Shown: in pieces, positions 20,563 to 30,532 of the stretch
Layout: every line of letters starts with the position of its first letter
Numbering within the stretch: the stretch's first letter is position 1
Assembly: GCA_020284085.1 (NCBI GenBank)
Contig: JACEVL010000803.1
Span: 124,001-188,000 of the forward strand
Origin: Aporrectodea caliginosa
Taxonomy: Eukaryota > Annelida > Clitellata > Crassiclitellata > Lumbricidae
Direction: 5' to 3'
Length of the DNA: 64,000 nt
Notes under the pieces: generated by a model
The model's database searches: none
Seen by the model: only the letters and a program-made list of their open reading frames with translations
Told to the model about the DNA's origin: nothing
Program-made: the position numbers and the translations under genes

Positions 20563-21216
20563 ACGTGCGATACCTCACACGGCAAAGCATTGCGCTGGAG
20601 CGAGCGCGCGGCGCAGGACATCGCCGCCTGTGTATAGCGTTACCAACGTCAATGATGCTGTCTGTATTGGCATCGACTCATTGTAGCAATCGACGTCAGC
20701 GAGACAATTGTCGACGGAACCATTCTTGCGTTGCTGCGAGTCGTACAGGAGGCGTCGGTAGGTGGTGCCAAGCTATTGTCTCTGAGGATTGTCTATAGTT
20801 AAGCGAGACAATGGGTTCACGCTCCGATAGCGGATACTTTCGATTGTTACGGGCCGCTTGAAATTGACAGATGCTGAGTTTGCATGTGTAGCAGTCTCTT
20901 TCATCACTCTACTTTCACTTTGGTAAGCCTCATTCCGTTCGTTTCATTATTAAGCGTACTATTTGTTCATTAATAAATCTATTGTTTATTTGTTCATCAA
21001 TAATTGATCATTCGCTTGTTTAGTGTTGTTTTAAAAGATAAACTAGTGGTTACGCTTTATAACCTAACTGAAACACGATTTCATTAAGAACAGCATCTAA
21101 TAAGTAAGCGACATAATGGTCTAAAACGAATGCACAACTATGACTTTTGATTCTTAGACCAACACAATAGTTAGGTTGGCCAAGTGTTGCGTCGTAATTT
21201 ATTTTCCTAAACAAAG
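20563..21216. other. Intergenic, no gene recognised
   Basis: GC-richer start (GCGAGCGCGCGGCGCAGG), then AT-rich sequence. No homology is recognised. Confidence 0.5.
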
Positions 21217-21563
21217 CCGGTGTCACGAAATAGAGTATCCCCCATACATGATTATCCCCCTTAGCGAAATGGAGCATTCGGTTTAGTTTGCATTTTTGGC
21301 GGTTTCTAAGTATATTCAGTCGTACTGTTTGGATTTATTAAAGGTACGTATCTTTAGTTTGAACGTCGACCTGAAATTAATTTACTTCGTTTTTAGTGAT
21401 TTTGACTGGATCTTCGTCTTGGCTTTCGTGACGCGTATGACGATGGGGATAGAATGGTTTATCCCCCCCCCGGATACTCTAAACCGGTTTATTCCATCCA
21501 GGGGGATAAATTCATACATCCCCCGGATAGTCTTAGGACGGATACTCTATTTCGTGATACCGG
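21217..21563. mobile_element. MITE-like inverted-repeat element (347 bp)
   Basis: Termini CCGGTGTCACGAAATAGAGT plus ATCC at the left, and the same sequence inverted with one mismatch at the right (ending GTGATACCGG). Inside both ends lie GGGGGAT/ATCCCCC clusters. No transposase. Target duplication is not clear. Confidence 0.7.
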
Positions 21564-21840
21564 ATCAGCCATTACGCAAATATACAATTGGATGGTCCTC
21601 TCTGATAAAGGGTCTTCATTGAAGTCAGAAGCTTTCTACAATGACAAAAGTGACATAGAATTTATCATCTTGCAAATATCCCCGAAACAAAATTTGTACA
21701 CGGCGTTATGCAATGTCTGTTTTTCGGCGTAAATCTTGAGTTAGCTTTAGAGTCTACAATTTGAGGTTATAGGAATCAGCGCAACGGGAAAAGGCGTGCG
21801 GCTAGTAGCTAATGCCCGGAGCCACCGTAGCATTGTTCTA

Positions 21841-21874
<34 letters not shown>

Positions 21875-22060
21875 ATACCCTCAAGTCGAAATCAGTCGCT
21901 AAGCTATCGACTGCTAGCTACTTCGTTCACTTGATACTTTGCTTATTGTTTAAATTGCAGTCTTCGAGTTCCGGTTTTTGACGAAGGCATCAGCAGTAAG
22001 ACAAGAGCAAAGCTTGCTTATAAGGTGCGAGTCACAGAGTAAAGGACTAACAGTCTAACA
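21564..22060. other. Intergenic; (GATT)n at 21840-21875, otherwise unremarkable
   Basis: A nine-unit GATT tract follows CATTGTTCTAATT; it may be the tail of an unrecognised retroelement. Confidence 0.45.
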
Positions 22061-22330
22061 ATCGGTCAATCAATCAATCGAGTTTATTGAACCAGTTCAA
22101 TACATAATCAGAACAGTACAATCATAACAATAAGCAAGTAGATCAGTTAATGTGCAACACAATATTTTTATTATTCTACTTGTTTAACCGAAATAAAGTT
22201 TATAGTGATTGCACTTGTAGATGAAAGTACATTATATCATTAGGAACAAAGGGCACTCCTAGAAGGGATAGACTCCCGCTGGTTAGGGGCCCAGTTAATA
22301 AAGCTTGTGGCAGATGGCTTGACGGTAGAC
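22061..22330 (-). mobile_element. LINE/SINE-like 3' end with (TCAA)n
   Basis: TCAATCAATCAATCGAGTTTATTGAA, then after about 180 bp CACTCCTAGAAGGGATAGACTCCCGCTG; the order and wording parallel 32904-33070 (CAATCAATCAAACTTTATTG ... AAGGGATGAAAATCCCGCTA). The orientation is inferred from AATAAA-like sequence on the minus strand. Confidence 0.55.
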
Positions 22331-23640
22331 TATAAAGATGAAAAGCAATAAATGCCATGTGTGAAGGTGTGATAAAGGCTAAGTAATAATAAGAAACCTT
22401 AGTATCTTAGAATAGCAAAAAAGAGAACTGGATAACGTTATAGATTAGTGTTATACAGTGTGTGATTTTTGAATTAAACATCTAAATTGTCAGATCACCA
22501 GTTCTTTATTTACTCGTTGCCCGAGTGGTGTCTGTAACGGCATAACGTCACACAATCGTTTTAATAAAAATGGCGTCTGTTCGTAGGCCTACAGTAACTG
22601 TTTTAACGTCTAGGCTACATCCAGTCTGCTAAGTCGCTAAGTCAGTCGCTAACTCATCGAGTCAGTCGGTTATTCCTTAGCGACTGACTCCTGGTGCTAT
22701 TAATAACAACAGAAGCAGACCCGAGTGAGGCTTAAAATTATATAAAAGAAGACCGTATACTATACGGTAGGAGATTTTTTAACTTCCCCAGACAAAGCCG
22801 ACCTAAGGCTATAAAATGTAAATTATTTAAGAAATTGACAGAAAGGGTTGAGACTCTTCGGTGCAAGAGTTGTGTAAACTTGTGGAACATTTTAGACGAT
22901 GGTCGACATCACGACAGCTTTTACGAGAAAGGTAGAAAGAGTTGGCATTGAGTTTTTTTATTTACAGTGGCTCTAACACGGTCTGCCGAGCCACTTACGG
23001 CCAATTTTATTCTCATTATGTTAGTCTCGGCGGATATTGAAGCACGTCTACCAGTTAATAGACCTGCCAGGCGTTGCTTGAAGCGACGGAAAAGAAATAG
23101 GAGCATAATCAATAGCATTGTTCTGAATGTCGTTGGCGGAATAGACGCACAGGAACCGCTTGATGGATGCGTCTCTAGTTCTCTACGACTCCGTGATTAG
23201 CCGTATAACTGGCTCATATAAAAAGCAATCCGGGTTTAGAATAGAACAGTCCAGTAAATTGTTATGAATAAGCTGATCTGATCTTTCGGTTCTACCAAAC
23301 AAACGTCGTATCGAGTAAATTGGGTACCCGACTACCCGGCCAGTTAAGCGTGGTTTTGGGCTGTTTTTGACTGATGTTTTTGCACCGGAAACTATTGTTC
23401 TGCCTGGATACGTTATAGTGCGCTATAGTGCCCATAAGCGCAGCTATGTTTTTGGGCTTGAATTTATCTCTTACCATTTAGATCTCCCAACTGCTTTGTC
23501 TTCCGAAATTGTGCCATGAATGTCCAAAGCTGGTCAATCAGTCAGACATCCATAGAGATTTGTATAGCACTACTTTAAATGTAGAGAGCATAACATTCAT
23601 GAGAGGTACTGATAAAGTTCTATGATGCAAACATCCATTC
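22331..23640. other. Intergenic, no gene recognised
   Basis: The region 22560-22700 has repeated AGTCGCTAA/GAGTCAGTCG words. Nothing else is identified in 1.3 kb. Confidence 0.5.
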
Positions 23641-23695
23641 ATCTATCATCCATCCATCCGTCCGTCCGTCCGTCCGTCCGTCCGTCCGTCCATAT
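23641..23695. repeat. (CATC)n/(CGTC)n microsatellite
   Basis: CATC units pass into seven CGTC units. Confidence 0.95.
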
Positions 23696-23744
23696 AAGAC
23701 TTATATACATGCACACTAACATACATACATGCAAGCATGCATAC

Positions 23745-24115
23745 ATACATACTTATATCACATACATAACATAAATACATTTTTACAGTATATATTGAGG
23801 TGGTACAACCATGGCAAGCCTATAGCTAAGCATACATACATGTACGTGGCATCCATGCAACGCCTAACCATAAATTGTATTGTTTCCAAGATGCGGAAAA
23901 GCAAAGCATACAATCATCATAATTACAGTATGATAGTATACATACTTATATTGTTTCACGATACATAACATAAATACATATTTACAGTATATATTGAGGT
24001 GGTACAATCTATGGCAAGCCTATAGATAAGCATCGTAATAATTGTACGTGGGTTCCGAGCTGAAAAGCCTTCGAGAAGTAATGCTTACTTCAGCAAGATG
24101 CGGAAATATCAAATC
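23745..24115. repeat. Diverged tandem duplication of about 200 bp
   Basis: ACATAACATAAATACAT, TTACAGTATATATTGAGGTG, GTACAA, ATGGCAAGCCTATAG, TAAGCAT, GTACGTGG and AAGATGCGGAAA occur in the same order at 23763-23900 and 23963-24107. Confidence 0.85.
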
Positions 24116-24254
24116 GATTCAACTGCTCTCAATGCAGCTGTGTTTCCCAGGCCTTTTCAATGTTTCTTTCTCAGATTTAAGAAGAAGGCAATCGTGCATA
24201 TCTTGGACAATGGCTGTAAGTCTTACAAGGAATCCGAATCGAGGGTGAAAGGCC

Positions 24255-24378
24255 ACCCCGTTAGCCATCCGTTAGCCATCCGTTAGCCATCTATTAGCCA
24301 TCCGTTAGCCATCCATTAGCCATTCGTTAGCCATCCATTAGCCATTTAGCCATCCATTAGCCATCCGTTAGCAATCTG
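24255..24378. repeat. 11-bp minisatellite (CCRTTAGCCAT)
   Basis: Around eleven copies of CCGTTAGCCAT or CCATTAGCCAT, with a few shortened units. Confidence 0.93.
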
Positions 24379-24559
24379 TTCACCGTGTAACTTTAATGTG
24401 TCGCGATAACCCACGGGTCATAAGAAGCTATTATTTTTCTCACACTGTACAGCAGGCAGAGCTGCTTTGGTTACTTTTCGGAGAAATTCGCCGCATTTAT
24501 GAATAGGGGACCTTAACACCAAGCAGGACCCATTCACCCCATTGTTATTAATATAATTA

Positions 24560-24950
24560 TCTGCTCTGCTTTCTGTCTCTGTCTCTTCTCCGTCTCTCTC
24601 TCTCTGTATCTCTCTCCCTCCCTCCCTGTCTCCCTCCCTTCCTTCCTCCGTCCCTCCCTCCCTCCCAACTTCACCTTTCTCTCTCCCTTTCTGTCGGTCT
24701 CTGTCTGTCTCTGTATGTCTGTCTGTTTGTCTCTGTCTGTCTGTCTGTATATATGTCTCTCTCTCTCCCTCTCTCTGCATCTCTCTGCCTCACTGTCTCT
24801 CTGTCTCTCTCTGTCTCAGTCTCTGTCTCTGTGTCTCTGTCTCTGTGTGTCTCTCTCTGTCTCTGTCTCCCTCTCACTCACCATCTCTTTCTCTCCCTCT
24901 ACCTCTCTCCTTCTCCCTTTCTCTATGTCTCTCTCTGCTCTGCCTCCTCT
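24560..24950. repeat. (TCTC)n/(TCTG)n polypyrimidine tract
   Basis: Compound CT-rich array ending in a LINE-like 3' fragment at 24930. Confidence 0.93.
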
Positions 24951-25075
24951 CTCTGGCAACCAGACTCGGATCTTCCCTTGACCATCTCTTAACAACCCCT
25001 CTTACACGACGCAGCGCTCGTCAATAAACCGGTGCCCTGCGCTTAGCTTTCGAGCAGCGCTTCATCAATTTCTAA
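24925..25075 (+). mobile_element. LINE 3' end fragment
   Basis: TGCCTCCTCTCTCTGG, CCAGACTCGGATCTT, GACCATCTC, AACAACCCCTCT, ACGACGCAGC and AGCTTTCGAGCAGCGCTTCA parallel 57530-57660 in order, indicating two 5'-truncated copies of one family. Confidence 0.7.
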
Positions 25076-25534
25076 TTACCGATTACAATTGCGAACGTTA
25101 GCGAAGAAGCTGTGTAGACTACAGAACGGCGAATGTGCGACACTATGACCCCGTTTCCACAAAAACGGAACAACAGGAATATTCAGTTATCCTGGCCTCA
25201 CGTTTTATGCACGCTGTAAAAGAATGTTCAGCCAATGAATCCGTAATACGATAAACGACATTTACGTCTTTTCGCTCTAATGACGAGAGTCTACTAAATG
25301 CGACTGGGAAGCCAAATCAAGCCAATGCAGCTCGTCGTCAAAGTGTTAATAGCCTCTTTCATTAATGCTCCGTAAGATTGGAAATGCCAATCCTTTGTTT
25401 CAGAGAACTTAAGGCATCCACTGCTGACAAAAACGTGAAATACAAATGAGGATTCGAAGGGGATTATGGCATCTTGTTTTCTCTTTGTGTAACAGAAGAA
25501 CCGATCTTCCATCAGAATATCTTGTGTGTGATTG

Positions 25535-25715
25535 TCATGCAAGATTCCACGAAATAGAAACAAAGGGAGACCACGAAAACTGTGGATAGACGATGTAAAT
25601 GAAGACAAAATAAGATCTGGACTGACATTGAGAGGTGCACTGGATTTGATAAATTACCAAAGAATGAATGAGGATTAGCGTCCGTCGCTGCCAAAGGATT
25701 GGTATCAGGAACTGA
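25535..25715 (+). mobile_element. LINE ORF2 C-terminus with (GAT)n tail
   Basis: Plus-strand codons give RGRPRKLWIDDVNEDKIRSG then LTLRGALDLINYQRMNED and a stop, a typical LINE end (RGRPRKRWxDD...). It is followed by KDWYQEL and then GATGATGAT, so the large GAT array probably expanded from this element's tail. Confidence 0.75.
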
Positions 25716-26220
25716 TGATGATGATGATGATGATGAAGGACGAGGAAGAAGAGGATTATAATAAAGCTCATGATGATGATGAAGATGACGAAGATGATGA
25801 AAATGATGATGATGATGATGACAATGATGATGACAATGATGATGATGACAATGATGATGACAATGATAATGACAATGATGATGACAATGATGATGACAAT
25901 GATGATGACAATGATGATGACAATGATGATGATGATGACAATGATGATGACGATGATGACAATGATGATGACAATGATGATGACAGTGATGATGACAATG
26001 ATGATGATGACAATGACGATGATAAAAATGATGATGATGACAATGACGATGATAAAAATGATGATGATGACAATGACGATGATAAAAATGATGATGATGA
26101 CAATAACGACGACGACGAAGGAGCTAGGATCACGATAGACGATGATGGCGATTATGACGACGATGATGGTGTGGTACTGATGACGATATGATGATGAATA
26201 CGACGACGACGACGACGATG
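25715..26220. repeat. (GAT)n and (AATGATGATGAC)n array just upstream of the receptor signal-peptide exon
   Basis: Higher-order 12-bp units AATGATGATGAC and later 24-bp units containing GACGATGATAAAAATG. The array ends about 20 bp before the splice acceptor of the next exon. ORFs of 120-280 codons here are poly-Asp, poly-Met or poly-Ser repeat translations. Confidence 0.95.
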
Positions 26221-26241
26221 ATACATTGTCTTGTACTTCAG

Positions 26242-26420
26242 GCGGCGATGCCAGCAATGTCGTCGTACTTAAGAATTCGATTTGGATCGTGGATGCTTCC
26301 GCTGCAGCTGATACTGCTGCTGTTGGTCGTGGTCTGCATCGATGCCATGACCTCCAATCATTCGTCCACCGATCGACCACTCACAGTCGAACGTGGGGCA
26401 AAGAAAGGCCGCCCGGGAAG
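26242..26420 (+). CDS. Receptor exon 1 (start codon and signal peptide)
   Basis: Translation from ATG at 26248 (or 26257) gives MPAMSSYLRIRFGSWMLPLQ, LILLLLVVVCIDAMTSNHSS and TDRPLTVERGAKKGRPG, with a clear hydrophobic signal-peptide core LPLQLILLLLVVVC. The exon ends at the donor GTAAGA (26421) in phase 2, exactly complementing the phase of the exon at 56806. An acceptor-like TTGTACTTCAG precedes 26242, so a 5' untranslated exon may lie upstream. The exon's link to the receptor rests on phase, strand and signal-peptide content. Confidence 0.68.
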
Positions 26421-26461
26421 GTAAGAGCTTCCACCATTTTCTGTGATTTAAAGGCATTGCT

Positions 26462-26514
26462 AATTCGTGGAAAGTTGCATAATTTTTATATGTTTATGCA
26501 GCTTTCCACGAATT
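26462..26514. repeat. Short inverted repeat (hairpin) in intron 1, 40 bp after exon 1
   Basis: Arms AATTCGTGGAAAGTTGCATAA and its inverted partner (one mismatch) are 21 bp with an 11-bp loop, so a stable stem could form in the pre-mRNA near the donor site. Confidence 0.85.
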
Positions 26515-26524
26515 GACGAAACTT

Positions 26525-26920
26525 TTTTATTTCCAAAACTGCATGCTCTGTCCTCTATTTATATTCTGTTCATCTTCTCTTTATCTTTTATTTATCTTCT
26601 CTTTATCTTCTCTGAATCTTCTATTGTCTTCATCTCCTCTTTGTCTTATCTTCTTTTTATCTTCTCTTTAACTTCTTTTCTCTTTATCGTCTCTCTTCTC
26701 TCTATCTTCTCTTCTGTTTATGCTCTCTTCTCTTTATGTTCGTTTCATCTTCTCTTAATCTTCTCTTCTCTTTAGCTCCTCCTCATCTTACTTCTATTAT
26801 CTTCTCTTCTTTTTATCTTCCTTTAACTTCTCTTTATCGTCTCTTAACTTTATCTTCTCTTCAACTTCTCTTCTCTTTATCTTCTCTTTCTTTCTACTTA
26901 TCATTTCTTTCATCTATCGC
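26525..26920. repeat. TTCTCTTTATC-type pyrimidine minisatellite
   Basis: Degenerate units TATCTTCTCTT and CTTTATCTTC. Most of this array (from 26632) belongs to the 1557-bp duplicated block. Confidence 0.85.
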
Positions 26921-28188
26921 GAACGTTATTGTGCCGCGAATAGATGACTCGGCTAAACTATATTGACGCCAACGTCTCTTGTCTTGTATTGACTTTTAAA
27001 GTATGTAACGACTGGGCTGTGCATTGTCCTATCTCTGTTACCTTACCATCTTCTCCATCTCTATTTTCCATATTCGCATTGGCGATCCAGCATTTAGCCT
27101 CCTTCCAATGGAGCGAACAGATAATATCCTCAGATAATTTTATATGCTAATGTATAATGTTGTTTGGTCTCAAGAAAGACAGTTCCTATGGGAATATTTT
27201 ACAACTCGTAGTGTGCCCAGCATTCCCTTTCCACTTCGACTGACTCCCACCCCTCGATGTATTCATCGCACGAGAACGCGTCAATACATTACCCCTCACG
27301 AGAACTCCTCGATGTGTTCCTTCTTAAAAAGAACCCACGATGTATATTCCTCCTTATAAGAACACTCATTGTATTCCCACTTACAAGAATCCTCTATGTA
27401 TTCCCACTTATAAGAATCCTCTATGTATTCCTGCTCATAAGAATCCTCTGTGTATTCCTGCTTATAAGAACCCAAGATGTATTCCCACTTATAAGAACCC
27501 TGGGTGCATTCTGCTTGTAAGAATGTTCGTATTCCCCCTTCAGTCTCCTACAATTTCCTCTGTTTTATGCAAAGGAACTTTGCCGGGGGCTTCAAAGATA
27601 AAAACAAGTCGTAAGCAATTCCCTAGATAAAAATTACTGGGCATTCCAACAGGTCGCTAGGGATACGTGTCATCTTTATTGCAATCCCTCGTTTTGTCCA
27701 CTTGACAATTTACGCTGGGCAGTAGACATATAGCTATAACGTTCCATCTGGCTCCCAGGAATGTTCTTAAGTTTTGTGGTCGTGCAGTCGGGGGTTGCTA
27801 ATATCGAATGTCACGAAGGGAAACGTCGGAACTTCCTTCATAATTCAGCTGTAATTGCACAATTAAGTTCGTTGGAGAACTGTGGTGACGACAAGCTTTG
27901 GCCAAGAATTGGTATGCTGGTCTTTTAGTGCGGAGGTCGTTTTGTGGGTGGTTGAGGAATCCCACCTGGTGCATACAGAAAGAAAAGCATGCGTTTTATA
28001 ACGTTTCCCAAACTGTGGTCGTCACCTCCGATTGGTTCCTTTAAATTCGAGGCGTGAGGTGTTTGCCGTCTGTTAATCAAAAGCCATTCATCAGGCGTGA
28101 ATATGACATTTTATACTTGTTGCTGGTATGCATGGACATAACTTGTATTGTGTCTATGGTACCCTTTCAACTCCACTTTTGAAAGAGG
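26632..28188. repeat. 1557-bp direct repeat, left copy (flanks LTR element)
   Basis: Every position matches 30926-32482 at a constant offset of 4294, with no indel. I see only two substitutions (near 27059 and 28166). The block starts ATCTCCTCTTTGTC and ends TTTTGAAAGAGG, immediately before the left LTR. Contents are a pyrimidine minisatellite, a 27-bp minisatellite (27240-27520) and unique sequence. Short ORFs in it appear twice because of the duplication, not because of coding function. Confidence 0.97.
27240..27525. repeat. About 27-bp minisatellite (CTTATAAGAA...TGTATTCC)
   Basis: Around ten degenerate units of CCACTTATAAGAATCCTCTA plus TGTATTC. The period divisible by three keeps a PxYKNPxCI-type frame open for almost 100 codons; this is not taken as a gene. 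A second copy lies at 31534-31819. Confidence 0.85.
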
Positions 28189-28581
28189 TGACGAATAGCG
28201 GCTGTAGGCCTAATTATGCTTGGGCCCTGAAAGAGTGATTAGACCCTTTGCACCTGCAAATAGGCACTCATGAGTGTGCGCCGAGTTGTAGGCTATTTAG
28301 GTAGGCCTATAACTGACCAATGACTGACCAGGGCAGGTGGTCCGCCGGAAGTGTGGGCGTTAGGACAGGCGGGAACGAAACAAGATGGAGAGAGGAGTTG
28401 AGGTTTAGCTCTTGTCTGAGTAAGACGGTTTTTTCGAGGACATTAGGCCGATGTTACGTCTCGACGGACGGAGATTGACAACCGTGTTTAATATAGTGTC
28501 AATAGTGAACTTTCTTAGATTTGCGCTGATGTACGTTATTGAATCTTCGTTTGTTGAAATAAAACTTCGAAAATCTTCACA
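28189..28581 (+). repeat. 5' LTR (393 bp)
   Basis: Starts TGACGAATAGCGGC and ends CTTCACA (TG...CA). Identical by eye to the 3' LTR. An AATAAA at 28558 can act as poly(A) signal. Confidence 0.95.
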
Positions 28582-28583
28582 AT

Positions 28584-28600
28584 TGGCGAGCCTGCCAGGA
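28584..28600 (+). promoter_or_regulatory. Primer-binding site of the LTR element
   Basis: TGGCGAGCCTGCCAGG begins two bases after the 5' LTR. TGG at this place is the complement of a tRNA CCA end. I do not assign the tRNA. Confidence 0.75.
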
Positions 28601-28668
28601 GCCCACAAGTGTTTTAAAAGAAGATTTCTGGGCGAGTTTTTGTATCAGACTTCAAACGATTCGACGTT

Positions 28669-30285
28669 ATGTCTGCGATGAAAGACTTGATGAACTTCGG
28701 CAAAGAATGCGGGCTATCCGGAAAGGAGCTTCTTGAATGGATTACAGAGAAGCAAGCCGAAGAACGCGAAGACAGGGAACGAACGCATTCTGCAGAAAAA
28801 GAACGGATCGCTCAACAGAAGGAACTGGAGGAAATAGCTTTGGCTCGTGCCAAAGTTGAACGAGACACTCAGGTACTGCAGTCTAAGACCGTGAAGGCCA
28901 GCAGATCATCCGCTAGCGAGGACAGTCTACCGGACGATGAAAATTTATGGCAGCGAAGAGGAAGCGACGGAAGAGCCAAAGGGCCAAAAATCCCGCCTTT
29001 CGAAGAGGACAAGGACGAACTGGACAGCTACATCTTCCGCTTCGAAAGATATGCCCAGCTTCAGAACTGGAGGAGAACCGACTGGGCGGTTTATCTGTCG
29101 GCCCTGCTCAAAGGTAAAGCACTTGAGGTTTACGCTCGTTTACCGGTCGAGGAAGCGCTGAACTACGACCGACTTAAGCAAGCGTTGTTGAAGCGCTTCA
29201 ATCTGTCGGAAGATGGATTCCTCACTAGATTCAGGACCGCAAAACCGGACGGCAGTGAGACTCCATTTCAATTTCTTTCCCGTCTCGATTCCTATCTGCT
29301 GCGATGGATCGAGATGGCCGGGAAAAAGGACACGTTCGAAGACCTGAAGATGATGGTCGTTCGAGAGCAATACATCAACACCTGCTCAAAGGATTTAGCG
29401 GTGTTCCTCAAGGAGCGACGGCCAGATACTCTATTGGACGTGGCCGAAATCGCCGAGCGCTACACGGAAGCGCATGCAACACCGGAGGACGATAGTGGAG
29501 GTTCATCTCAGGAGCGATGGCCAAGAAGAACTGACCGGAAGTTCAATTCTCCGATGAAAGAACCAGTAAGGCGTTGCTTCATCTGTAACAGTACGCGGCA
29601 CCTGGCGCGAGAATGCGGAAGAAAAATACCGGTGGCAAGTCTGGAGTGTGAAGATCGTGTATTTTCAGAACAAGGGAACCGGAAGCCCTGGAAGAAGAGG
29701 GACAGCCGACGACCCTCTTCAGTGATGAGCAATGAGTTTGACTGCGATAACCGTCAACAGAAGCTGCTGTCTGCTTCACCGACAATCCGGCTGAAACAAC
29801 CTGTACCAGCGCAGAGTAGAGGGAGTCCAAGGTGTCGAGCACATACCAGACACCAGTGTGAAGACTGTCTGATAACCGACGACGGCGAGGTTGGACCGAT
29901 ATGCAACGCCATGCTGTCTGATAGTGTCGAGCTCCGCTGTGGCTGCACGCTGCCAGTCATTGCCGACGCCTGTCGAGACCTGGAATCTGCAGCGTCGATG
30001 CCAACTGCCGAAGGTTGGGTCGGGCAACAGAAGGTGCTAGTTCTACGAGACACGGGTTGTTCGACGGTCGTTGTCAGAAGGGACCTGGTGCCAGACGAAG
30101 CCCTCACAGGTACAACGAAGACCTGTGTGATGATCGACGGAACGATTCGTCGAGTACCAGTGGCCGAAATAGAGATCGACACGCCTTTCTTCAGAGGGAA
30201 GGTAAAGGCCATCTGCATGAGAAGGCCACTGTATGGACTGGTTATCGGCAACATTCCTGGCGTCCTTTGCAATTTAGTTACCTAA
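28669..30285 (+). CDS. Gag-protease polyprotein of LTR retrotransposon
   Basis: The 538-residue ORF is intact. Residues about 25-75 are a highly charged Glu/Lys/Arg-rich coiled-coil-like segment. About 105-270 is a retrotransposon Gag capsid-like domain (DSYIFRFERYAQLQNW; WAVYLSALLKGKALEVYARL; SRLDSYLLRWIEMAG). Residues 303-316 form a CCHC zinc knuckle (C303, C306, H311, C316). An Arg/Lys-rich linker follows. Residues about 455-530 are a retropepsin-type aspartic protease with D461-T-G-C-S-T and a second conserved LVIG at 524-527. In related Ty3/gypsy elements the polyprotein continues from this point into reverse transcriptase; here a stop follows 11 residues later and pol is missing. The start ATG at 28669 is the first in frame. 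The product would assemble particles and cleave itself but cannot copy RNA. Confidence 0.95.
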   Translation: MSAMKDLMNFGKECGLSGKELLEWITEKQAEEREDRERTHSAEKERIAQQKELEEIALARAKVERDTQVLQSKTVKASRSSASEDSLPDDENLWQRRGSDGRAKGPKIPPFEEDKDELDSYIFRFERYAQLQNWRRTDWAVYLSALLKGKALEVYARLPVEEALNYDRLKQALLKRFNLSEDGFLTRFRTAKPDGSETPFQFLSRLDSYLLRWIEMAGKKDTFEDLKMMVVREQYINTCSKDLAVFLKERRPDTLLDVAEIAERYTEAHATPEDDSGGSSQERWPRRTDRKFNSPMKEPVRRCFICNSTRHLARECGRKIPVASLECEDRVFSEQGNRKPWKKRDSRRPSSVMSNEFDCDNRQQKLLSASPTIRLKQPVPAQSRGSPRCRAHTRHQCEDCLITDDGEVGPICNAMLSDSVELRCGCTLPVIADACRDLESAASMPTAEGWVGQQKVLVLRDTGCSTVVVRRDLVPDEALTGTTKTCVMIDGTIRRVPVAEIEIDTPFFRGKVKAICMRRPLYGLVIGNIPGVLCNLVT

Positions 30286-30532
30286 TTTAAAAGTGCTATG
30301 TAATTATCTGATATTGCTGGATTTGAAGGACGTGTTGTATTGTTAAAGTAGGCTATGTTGCACGGACGGAGACAAGTCGGTTCTAGTTGAATGATTGCAT
30401 AATCGTATTTAATTTGGCATTAGCTGGTGCACTTTGTATAGGCCTGTTATATGCTTCGTCGCACTATTCGTCTTGTTTTGAGAGTGAGAATTCTTGTCTT
30501 GAATGTCCACTCTTCGAAAAGGGGGAGTCTTG
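30286..30532 (+). other. Post-protease untranslated segment with polypurine tract
   Basis: This 247-bp stretch contains no RT, RNase H or integrase motif. AAAAGGGGGAGTC lies just before the 3' LTR and is the plus-strand primer site. Confidence 0.85.

Noticed and set aside
21050..21622. 75- and 108-codon ORFs around 21.1-21.6 kb
   Set aside because: They run through the TIRs of the inverted-repeat element and show no known motif.
27257..27630. Repeat-peptide ORF (PxYKNPxCI) present twice in the window (also 31551-31924)
   Set aside because: The 27-bp minisatellite preserves frame automatically, and the second copy is explained by the 1557-bp duplication. No codon-level conservation can be shown.
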